Assembly: GCA_964017045.1 (NCBI GenBank)
Contig: OZ024807.1
Coordinates: 9,257,981-9,321,980, forward strand
From: Omphiscola glabra
Lineage: Eukaryota; Mollusca; Gastropoda; Lymnaeidae
DNA: 64,000 nucleotides
Reading direction: 5' to 3'
Shown here: one piece after another, positions 45,613-57,600 of the stretch
Position numbering within the stretch: the stretch's first letter is position 1
How the letters are laid out: every line of letters starts with the position of its first letter
Translations under genes and position numbers: made by a program
Notes under the pieces: generated by a model
What the model saw: the letters and a program-made list of their open reading frames with translations, nothing else
What the model was told of the DNA's origin: nothing
Database searches by the model: none

Positions 45613-48600
45613 ATGACGTACGGAAAAATGAAGAACTGGACGGACGTGTTGAAATTTAGAAATGTGTCGATACGCCATGCACTGGCCGAGTTTCTTGGAA
45701 CAGGAGTTTTAGTGGTACGTCATGTCAGGATTTGATTACCTGGTCGTTCTAGCTACCGACGCATGGAGCTTAGCGGTAGGTCATGTCAGGATTTGGTTAC
45801 CTGGTCGTTCTAGCCACCGACGCATGGAGCTTAGCGGTAGGTCATGTCAGGATTTGGTTACCTGGTCGTTCTAGCCACCGACGCATGGAGCTTAGCGGTA
45901 TGTAATGTCAGGATTTTGTTACCTGGTCGTTCTAGCCACCGACACGTGGAGCATAGCGGTAAGTCTTTTCATAATTTGATTACATTGTGGTTTTAGCCAC
46001 CGACACATAGAGTCTAGCGGTAAGTCATGTCAGGGTTTGATCACCTGGTCGTTCTAGCCACCGACACATGGAGCTTAGTGGTCGGTCTTTTCATGATTTG
46101 ACTACCTGGTCGTTCTAGTCCCCGACACATGGAGCCTAGTGGTAGGCTTTTCATGATTTGATTACCTGGTCGTTCTAGCCACCAACACATGGAGCCTAGG
46201 GGTAGGTCATGTCAGGATTTGATTACCTGGTCTTTCTAGCAACCGACACATGGATCCTAGTGGTAGGTCATGTCATGATTTGATTACCGTGTCGTTCTAG
46301 CCACCGACATATGGAGGGTACACGAATTAACCATAACGTTAAAGTTAAACAATCCATCTCTAAAATATTAATCGAACAATCATGAATTAATCATTTACTA
46401 GATCAAACGATTATTTTATGCAACCCTTAAAATTTCCACCAGTTCTAAATAAAGCCATGCCGACGTAAATATTTCACACTTCAGATATCCACACATTAAA
46501 AATCAACACAACCTTACTTACAATACACTAACTACTCATCCCATCATCAATAAACCAATATTATGCAGACTTATATATCCAAACTTGAGTGGTATGGCCA
46601 CGTGACTAGAAAACAAGGGCTCGCCAAAGAGATCTTGCAAGACACTACTAGAGGAGGGAGAAGAAGAGGAAGACAAAGAAAAAGATGGGAAGATAATATC
46701 AAAGAATGGACTGGATTACAACTAGGCGATGCTATGCGTAGGGCAGAAGACCGAGAGGAATGGAGAAGAATAGTGTACATGTCATCTGTGGCGCCCCAAC
46801 GGTCGAAGGACTACGGGACCTGATGATGATGATGATGATGATGATGTTGATGATGATGATGATGATGATGATATATCCAAACAAACGCACGCTTAACTGT
46901 ACACGCTGTATTTCTCTCATTTAGTTTGTGTTTCTGTATGTAATGACAGTCTGTATAACTACTCAAATAGCATATGAAATTCGATCATAATTTTACCTTC
47001 ATTATTATATACTAGAGAGAACCCGTTGCATGCCACTCAATGAAAAAAGTGTTTGTGTTTTAATTAAGTTTTAAAGTAATTTTTAAATAGAAAATAGTTA
47101 TTGTTTCTTTAGTTCTAGTGCGTACACAAATAAATTAGAAGTTTTTTCAACGCAACATACAGCTGTCCACCTGAGCAGGCAACATACAGCTGTCTACGTG
47201 AGAAGCGAGAAGAGTGTATTTTCAAAATTTAGTCCACACACTTGTAGCGATCGATCCACCCACGCAGTAGCTCTGTTTTAAATTATATTTAGATAGCTCA
47301 AATATTTATTATATTTAAAATAAGGCCCCCGGCCCCAAACGTAAAATTTTAAAATGGTTGCACTTATGTCATACACAAACTGAAATGTCGTTTGTATTTG
47401 ATTGATTTCTAGCCACCCATGCAATAGCACTGATTGAAATTATATTTGTATAGCTCATATAAGAAAAACATAATTTGGGGCTCCAGCCGGAAAAGGAATA
47501 TTTCAAAATGGATAAGCTAATTCAAGAAACCTTTGGTGCGCACAACAACTTACCAAAGTTGTATCGCAATCGGATGAATGGTATAGGAACGCATACGAAC
47601 ATTATATTTAGCTCATAAAAGGGGGGGGGGGAAGAATTTAGGTCCCCGATCCCAAAACGGAATATTGTAAAATGTGTGTAATATTCAGAAACATTTGCAT
47701 TTTTTTACAATTCACACAATGTTCATCACTTTTGATTGATGGTATCGAAGCACGTACGGGATATACTTATATATGTATAGATATAGTTTACCGAATTAAG
47801 ATAACGTTTTTGCAATTATTCAAGGATGATCTGTCTGTCTGACTGTCTGTCTCTCTGTCATTCTGTCTGTCTCCCTATCTGTCTGTCTCTCTGTCTGTCT
47901 CTCTGTCTCTGCCTGTCTCTATGTCTCTCTGTCTGTCTCTCTGTCGCTCTGTCTGTCTCTCTGTCTATCTCTCTATCTCTCTGTCTCTCTTTCTCTCTGT
48001 CTGTCTCTCTGTTTCTCTGCCGGTCTATATGTCTCTCTGTCTGTCTGTCTCTCTGTCTCTATGTTTGTCTCTCAAGCTGTCTCTCAGTCTGTCTCACTAC
48101 CAGTATCTGTCTCTCTGTCTATCTCTCTGTCATTATGTCTGTCTATCTCTCTGGCTCTCTGTCTGTCTGTCTGTCTGTCTCTCTGTTTTTCTCTCTCTCT
48201 CTGTCTGTTTGTCTCTCTCACTGTTTCTCTTTCTGTCTCACCTTCTGTCTCTCTGTCTATCTGACTGCCTGTCTGTTTGTCTGTCTGTCTGTTTATCTAT
48301 CTATTTACCTATCTATCTATCATCTACCTATCTACCTATTTACCATCTACATGCCTGCCTGCCTACCTACCTACCTACCTGCCCACCTACCTACCTACCT
48401 ATCTACCTACATAACTACCTCCCTACCTACCTATCTAACTATCTACCAATCCAGATACTATCTACAGACCTGTTTACCCTCAAAATCTTAAAATCGTACA
48501 ATTTCATCACAAAATCGTTCAATACATTATCTTAATAGTAAAAAAACACTCAGTATATATAATGTATACACATCTAAATCTGTCTTTCTATCTCTTTATC

Positions 48601-51600
48601 TAATACAATCTCTATTTTTTAAATTAAATTTTCACTTGTGTAAAGTGATTGGGTTTTGATATCCCTGGGGATAATTATGAAAATATTTTTATGTTTTGTT
48701 ATAGTCATTGATTTTCTTAATTGGTAAACATATGTTCATATGCAAAATGAGAATATAGCTTCTTTTTTTTACACTGAAATGTCATTGGATTGAAAGATAT
48801 TGTCATCCAAGTAAAAATGCATGAACTCAATTTCCTACCATCGATATAAATGTATCGAAGAAGGTTAATTATTGATCAAATTTATTCTGAGTCTTATCTT
48901 GTGCTGCACTGGGCAAAATGAATGTATAGTGTATAATGGGCTACACAGAGTTGAAAAAAAAAATCATCCACTACCCCCCTTACTTACGCAGAAGATTTTT
49001 TTGCATTTAATATGCTTATTTCTTATCTAGATCAGTGATAGGTACATTAAAAATGCTATTTGGCTATTTAGTTTTTCTATACCAATTTAATTAAAAGGCA
49101 TATTCTTATTAAAATTATTTTTAAATGTTGAGTTTTTTACAACTTTATTAATTTCATAAAAGTTTCTTTTTGGAATGAATAAAAAGTACAAACGTATTAA
49201 ATGTTCAAAATACAAAGCTAAATTATTATTTAAGTTTAGCAATTTAAAAAGCAATCAATGCTATTTATTAATTTTACTTATAAGAAGGGGAGTGTGCATC
49301 ATCAGTTATGTCACGCTCTTTTATTAAATCAGAGAACTTATTTTTATAAACATTCTTTCATTATAAAATTCCTAGTAAATGCCAATACCCAATTCTTTTA
49401 CATTTCTAAATCGGTTTTCCCGACTTTCAGCATTTGTGAATATTCTTATCATTAGTAGCATGCTCCAGTGGTTCTCAAAATGTTATAAGTTATTGTGGCG
49501 CCCTATCTGCATTTGGATATTATTATCCCAAATGAGCTGTACCTTTGCAAAGAAAAATAATAAATCTTCTTTAACCTCAACTAGATTTTTAGCGTTGGCG
49601 CCGCAATGCAGTACACCGTCAGCAGAGGCACCCTCTCGTCTGCTATGAACGTCCAGCTGTCAGGCGCCGTAGCTGTCATGATGGCACTCTACACGTGTGC
49701 TGGGGTGTCAGGTGAGTCAAACCGGCTGGGATACATGCGATCAGCTTCGGACTTTGAGATAAAATCGGTCACGAGTTTACAATCATCTTGGAAATATCCG
49801 TGCCAGATTACAAAGACAAAAATGTGTGCCTCATTGTTATATCAAGTGTTTATCCTAACCCTCTGTAGTACACGTTTTTTTTCGTTTTTGTGGTAGGGAC
49901 TCTCGTTCCTAACACCAGTAGCATTGCATTTTAAAAGGTGAATATTATGGATTTTCATTTAAAAGTGGAGAAATTCAGAAAACAACTCGTGGCTAACAAC
50001 ATAATGTAAATGTGTTATAATTAAATGTTATAAAACATTGAAATATTTATATCGTAAAGCTGTGTTCACAAAATCTCATTTCTTACACCATCTGAAAGGC
50101 AAACTGAAAGGAAACACCTAAACTTTGTTTCATGACGAAAAAATCCCTTCCTTTTTTTAAAAGAGTGTGCTAATTGTATGACATTGTCATTTTTAGTATA
50201 ATTTCTCCTGTTCCAACAAGATTAAAGCGATCAAGAAAAAATTAAAAAATGCAAAGTCATAATCAAATTTTAGGTTAATTTTTAGGTCAAATTTTAGGTC
50301 CATCTTTACGGACCGTCCGTAAATTTACCTTGATTTGAATCTGCCGAAGGCCAATTTCAGTTTTCTGCATCTGTATATTGGCATTTAGGAAATTTTGTGT
50401 AAAGCTGTTGAGTACTTGAATCCACGAATAGACAAACCATTAGACAGAACACCCATGGCTGCGATATGCTATACTTTGGTCAATGGCTACAAGGGACTAT
50501 TAGATAACAACTATGCGGTCATCTGAACCTTTCATTTTCTCTACTTTTTTTTAGTTGAATTTTCTTTATTTGAAACTTCCGCCCACAAATTTCGGCAGCC
50601 GTTCAGCTTTCTCTTAACAACGGGGCTAAATTACGACACTTTCTTTATAATTTTATTTCGAGAGTCTTAAAACCGCAGTTTGAACATTTCAGCTAAAACG
50701 AAATAAGCCAACATGCCTTTGTAAATGAAGTTATGACTTTTCTTCTTCCTTTTTTTTTCCTTCTTTTTTTGCAGTCATATAATCACAACATGAAACACGC
50801 CAACTTCAAACACAAGTTTAAGGCGTTATTTGTGTAAATGCGATGCTTGATTGATTGATTGGAAATTTATATAGCGCTGGTATCCATGCTACTTTAGCAT
50901 GCTCACTGCGCTCTGGTTTTCATAAATCTATTTAAACAAAAAAGTCTTTAAAAGTTTGTTTAATGATTTTTTTATCCCTTTCAATACCAACATCAGATCT
51001 ATACAGTATCGATCTGGATATAGCTATTTTTCCACATTTTTCTTAAAAGGCTATGTTCTGCTCCGCACTTTGAAATTTGACCGCGATGAATAGCATTGCT
51101 CGCTGTCCACATCTCTTGTTTTTTGTGGTGCTGTTCACAGGCGGCGGTCTCAACCCGGCGGTGTCACTGGCCTTCTGTCTGACACGGCGTCTCCAGTGGC
51201 GTCATCTACCGTTCCACATCGGTGGACAGTTCTTCGGCGCGTTTTTTTCAGCTGCAGTCGCCTACGGTGTCTATAAAGGTAAGCTTGTTGTATAAAGGTC
51301 AACTTGTTGTATAAAGGTAAACTTGTTTTATAAAGGTCAACTTGTTGTATAAAGGTTAACTTGTTGTATAAAGGTCAAATTGTTGTATAAAGGTAAGCTT
51401 GTTGTATAAAGGTCGACTTGTTGTATAAAGGTAAACTTGTTGTATAAAGGTAAACTTGTTGTATAAAGGTAAACTTGTTGTATAAAGGTAACCTTGTTGC
51501 ATTAAGTACAATGAAACACTCGGACAACTCCTGCGACGTCACTGGTGCCAAGCTGTATCATCCACATGATCTTCCCTTGGGTCTATCCAGTGGCATGGAG

Positions 51601-54600
51601 AGGGGCGATTTGCTGTTGGGAACCAGCTTATAAGCCTAGAAGAATAATCCAGGGCCTTTTGGAATTCGACCTTCGCAGTCCACACCATCGTCACCTTGTG
51701 ACGGACGGATGTCAGCAACAAAAAAAAAAAAAAAGAATTGGATGCGAAGAAAAAAGAAAGAAGGCAAGGGGCAAGATTTTTGAGAGTTCTTTAACTGGTT
51801 CAATGATAAGTTTCGTGACCAAGGAAGATAAAAGCTAAGCTGGGCTAAGAAAAGAATTGTCATCCTAAATAAAGATCTCGGATCATGTGATTATCTGAAT
51901 AGCTGATAAAATAGTCTTGAGTGAGAAAGATTGTGACACGGAGGAGTTGATGGTTAGCTTAGTGAGAAAATGCCAGGATTAATTGAGCAAGAGATCTAAG
52001 CTTATCAAAGACTTGATGTGTGAGGTTTCTATCCAGGAGTGGTGTGGTGGGAGGCGGTGGAAAGATAACAGATTCATGATACTATTCGTAAAGTGGGCCA
52101 AAGGAAAATTGACTGCAAGATCTTACTTTAGTGTACACGATTTTAAACTGACAGGAGACATTACCTTTGGTGACGGGGTCGACTGAATTAATTTTTTTTT
52201 AAAAAGAATGTTAGATGTTGACTAAAGGAAAAGGTCGTAATAAAGACTGACATTGAGATAAGATCTTGACTGGAAGGCTCTGTGAGAAGATCTTGACTGG
52301 GAGGCTCTGTGAGAAGCTCTTGACTTGGAGGCTCAGTGAGAGGATACTGAACTGAACATAGACTTTATGGAAAGAAAATGACTCAAAGACAGCCTTTTAG
52401 AAAGAAATAGACTGGAAGACAGGCTTTTCGAAAGAAATTGAATCGAAGTCAGACTTTATGAAAAGAAATTTACTCAAAAACAGGTTTTATGGAAAGAAAT
52501 TGACCCAAAGACGACAGGATTTTTGGAAAGAAATTTACCCAAAGACAGGTTTTAAGGGAAGAAATTGTCTCGAAGTAAGGCTCTATGGAAAGAAAATGAC
52601 TCGAAGTCACGTGCTACAGTCTTACTTCGGTTTTCACCTTCTGTCTCCGGGCCTTATCTTCGTTGTTTATATTTCTGGCACCGTTGTCTTACTTTCCATA
52701 CATGCACACACACACAGCCATGCGTGGTGCACACGTGAGATCAATGAGGATGTTCTATGGAAGTAATGATGATTCTTTCTACGGCAGCAACTTGCAGCCT
52801 TTACAAAGCCGTTCTTCACTGTAAGTTGCACACAACACTACCTCTTGGCCCTCAGACCACTTTCAAACTCAATGTGTAATATGCACCCAGTGGCGTAACA
52901 ACGGCTTGGCATTGGGGCAGTTGCCAAGGACGCCGGCCTGCGCCAGTTCAAAAGGGCGCCGCTAAATCTCTAATTTTTTTAATTTTTATTATTTAAAAAA
53001 TAAATTAGCCAAGGGCGCCAAAAACCCAGTTACGCCTCTGCATGCACCCCCCCCCCCTCACGATAGTGATAACTCACCATCCCCACAAAGCTGCCCAACG
53101 CGAATGAACCCCACGATTTGACCTCACATAAATAACCATCTCGACCAATCACAACTGGCCCTAATAAAACCTCGCACCGACTCACGCTCAACAGTTTTCA
53201 TCAACAACCATTCACGCCCCCAAAATCAGGCTCCCAATTTATAACAGCAGACCTTATGGAAGAAACTGAAAGGAAGTCAGTCTTTAGGAGAAGATTTCGT
53301 CTGGGGCGCTGACGTCATGTGGAGGGGATCAAGTGCAAAACCTAGTTTTTAAAAAAACAATGACTTTAAGATAGCATGTGTGCAACAGCAACACTTTTAT
53401 ATGATTATATCATATTATGCTTAAATTACTCGTGGCTCGTGGATAGAGGGATACATCGCAAGATTTAATATTTAGGGACTATTTTGTGCTGGAAGAAGAA
53501 AGCGCATGAAATCCACTATATTCCATCCTTTTTTTTTTTTTTTTTGGTGATTATTGTGTGTGTGTGTGTATCTCTAATAGTGAGGCTGTGCACAATTTGT
53601 GTCCACTCAGACTGATGTTATTTGAACTACATGAGATATAGATATTCTGCAACAAGCAGTTTATGTACATCTCATTTAGTTCATATTACATGTGATATGA
53701 ATTGATTTTACTTTATTAAACTCTTAACGTTCAAGTATTTCTATATTTTATAAAATGTAGTGTGTAATAATTGGACTTAATTTCTATTCTTTGAAATTGG
53801 CGTATGTAATTGACGTATCTGTATTTATCAAGTGACTAAAGGAAAGCAAAGGCTACCTGAAAATTTCAAAGTGAGCCAACAACGACATTAACACCCAGGG
53901 TAGCAATTTAAAGTTTACAATTCAAGATTGCAAAGCGTGTTAAGTAATCTCCAAGTAGGTTTACGAAATGTGTCAACCCTGTTAAAGATGAGTTGAAGAT
54001 GAGTTGAAGATGAGTTGAAGATGAGCTGAAGATGAGCTGAAGATGAGCTGAAGATGAGCTGAAGATGAGCTGAAGATGAGCTGAAGATGAGCTGAAGATG
54101 AGTTGAAGATGAGTTGAAGATGAGTTGAAGATGAGTTGAAGATGAGTTGAAGATGAGTTGAAGATGAGTTGAAGATGACTTGAAGATGAGTTGAAGATAA
54201 GTTGAAGATGAGCTGAAGATGAGAGTTGAAGATGAGTTGAAGATGAGTTGAAGATGAGTTGAAGATGAGGTGAAGATAAGTTGAAGATGAGTTGAAGATA
54301 AGTTGAAGATGAGAGTTGAAGATGAGTTGAAGATGAGTTGAAGATGAGTTGAAGATGAGTTGAAGATTAGTTGAAGATGAGTTGAAGATCCATGCCTCGT
54401 TTGAAACACTGATGGTATGTCTGTCATGATTTTTTTGTTTCGCCGTCTAGACGCGATGGATCATTTTGATGGCGGTACCAGGTCAATCTCGGGACCCAAT
54501 GGAACAGCCGGGATCTTTTGTTCTTTCCCCCAAGAATCCGCCACGACCGTAACAGGTTTTTTTGACCAGGTAAAAACATTTGATTATTTTATTTTTTTTA

Positions 54601-57600
54601 AAATAATTTTTGTATAACCAACCCTTCAATACTGTTTAGACTGTGTAATGACATGATGTTTTTATCTGCGACCAGGTAAAGTAAAAATGTAGAATTAAGT
54701 GGATTATATAGGATTCATAACTTTCGTACTGGTAAATACTACTAGATATACAATGACAGGTAAGCAACGCTCGGAAACGAATACTCAGGTAATACAATAG
54801 CAGTTCTGTCATTTAAGGAATACATTTTTTGTCCTGTTAAATTTTGATTCTTTTTTCGTAACCCTAGTTCACTTATATATCAGCTAACAGTTATTCATAA
54901 AATTTGTATTGCAAGTTGAGTCTAGATTAACGCTCTTGTGTGTCTTTTTGCGAATATTGAATTTAATCATCCCAAAAGCATTACATATTTGTTAGCTAGA
55001 ACGATTCAGAATGGAATCACGTTTTGTAAGAGTCGACGAGTTAAACTTAACTTTACATGAATTATGTTTTCTTTCTTCTAGCACACACACACACACACAC
55101 ATGCAAACTTATTATCATTATAAATCTCATTTTACCGATAGCTTCATACATTAGGTTTTTGACGCCAGAGTGAAATCATCATATAATAATGGACATTTCT
55201 GGTTGTATGTATTTCCGTTTTTTTTAAATACAACTAAATGAAATTTTCGGGAAATAATAATTAATATTTAGGTACTTGAAGTAAGTTGTAATTTATTAGA
55301 TGTTAAATTATTTTAGGGTTTTCAGGGTTGTGGTTAGATTTCATGGACAAATTAGTTTAGAGATTATCGGAAATTATCATGTTTTACCCAGCTGACATAT
55401 AATATATTAATGATTTTATCCAGCCGGCTGCCATAAATTATGTTAACGATTTTCCTCCAACTGAGATTTCAATGATGTCAGTATTTAATGCCATATGCTT
55501 ATTTTGACAGATTACAGCGACTTGTCTCTTCATCATGGGCATCCTATGCGTCAGCGATAAGCGAAACTTTGGTCCCACACACTGGTTTACCCCGTTACTG
55601 GTTGGCTTGTCGATGTATGGTATAGGTATGTGGATGGGCGGTCTCACTGTGGTATAGGGATGTGGATGGGCGGTCTCACTGTGGTATAGGTATGTGGATA
55701 GGCGGTCTCACTGTGGTATAGGTATGTGGATGGGCGGTCTCACTGTGGTATAGGTATGTGGATGGGCGGTCTCTCTGTGGTATAGGTATGTGGGTGGGCG
55801 GTCTCACTGTGGTATAGGTATGTGGATGGGCGGTCTCACTGTGGTATAGGTATGTGGGTGGGTGGTCTCACTGTGGTATAGGTATGTGGATGGGTGGTCT
55901 CACTGTGGTATAGGTTTGTGAAGTGGTGGTCTCTCTGTGGTATAGGTGTGTGACGTGGTGGTCTCTCTGTGGTATAGGTATCTGAATTGGCGGGGTCTCT
56001 GTGGTATAGGTATGTCAAATGATGGTCTCTTTGTGGTATAGGTATGTCAAGTGATGGTCTCTCTGTGGTATAGGTATGTGAAGTTGCAGTCGTTCTCTGC
56101 CACACTTAAGTGAGCTGGCGGTATCACTGTGGTATAGGTATATGAGCTGGCGGTCTCTCTCTGGTATAGGTGTGTGAGCTGGTGGTCTCTCTGTGGTATA
56201 TATGTGTGAGCTGGTGGTCTCTATGTTGTATATATGTGTGAGCTTGTGGTCTCTCCGTGGTATAGATATGTGAAGTGCACTGTTAGAAAAATATACGTAT
56301 GATTTTACTCTTGTGCCTTGAATACTCTAACTGATGTTCAAAAGTGGCCAACAAAAAAAAAAAATTAACGTTGCTGTCTGAATCTTAGTTTTTAACTATC
56401 TTTTAAACATTTTTTTACATATTTTTAAAACTGTATTATCCTGCTTCTAAAATTCGCCACAATCTTAAGCCTTATTAAAATCGGGGCTAAATTGGAATTT
56501 GTGGAATTTAAAAAAAAAAAAAAAAAAATTAATTTTTGTTGGAGTTCGCCACCAGGTTTGGAAACCCTGACTTAAGTGATTCTTGTATTCATTTGCATAC
56601 CATCTGTCCGAGGACGTCTTCATTAACTTCTGCTTATCACCCAAACTATTTCTAACGCAGGTTCGTCATTCGGCTACAATTGTGGTAACCCTCTGAACCC
56701 AGCCAAAGATCTCAGTCTGAGGATCTTTACGAGCATTGCCGGATGGGGCGTAGGTGTCTTCAGGTAAGTAGTCGTGTGAATGTTTTCAGGTGGGTGGCGG
56801 TGCAGAGTCCTTTGGTGCAAGCTGGTCGTTTTGGATATAGGTATATTTATGTAAGCAAATGGATTTCGGTGTAGCCGTCCTCTTTTGGGCGGGTTTTTTG
56901 GTTTAGCAGGCAAAGTGTTAAAATGTTCTAAAAAAATTTGGATAAGATAAGTCTTTCATTGATCCATATAGTTTGAAGTGTGTTATTTAAAAATTAAATA
57001 CTTTTTTTTTTCTACTCACGAATCCTTGGGCTTTGTATTTTTGTTAAAAAGCTTTGTGGCATAATTTGTTGTTGACACACACGCCCCTCTCGCGCTCGAT
57101 TGATTCCGTCTGCCCATAATTACATATATATTTCCAAGAAAATCACATATGTTTTAACTGACCTCATATCTATTTCCAAAAACAGCTACATATATTATAA
57201 CTGGCTACATTTTTATTTACTAAAACAACTACATATATTATAACATGTTCATTTCTTTTACAAAAAAACAAAATAAAACTAAAAAACTACAGGTATTATA
57301 ACTGGTTATATGTCTATTTCCCAAAACAGCTACAGAGATTATAACTGGTTCTGGGTGCCCGTCGTGGGACCGATGGTAGGGTCAGCACTGGCCTGTTTTC
57401 TGTATTGGATATTTATAGAACACCATCATCCGAATGATGACATAGGTAAGTAACGGCCTTCATGGATGAGCCGATAGCATAAAGGAAAAACAACAGCTGA
57501 ACGTTTACCAGAAGTTCATGGTGGCTCGCACAGTCTAAACCAGGGACGAGCAAAAAAAATTTAAAGAAGAAATCTAAACAAACACGTCTTTTATAATTGA

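Noticed and set aside
47826..48535. Frames of about 220 residues rich in Cys, Leu and Ser
   Set aside because: Pure TCTG and CTAC microsatellite inside aquaporin intron 1.
53915..54427. 170-residue Ser/Thr/Leu frame on the minus strand
   Set aside because: A 12-base array in aquaporin intron 3, antisense to the gene.
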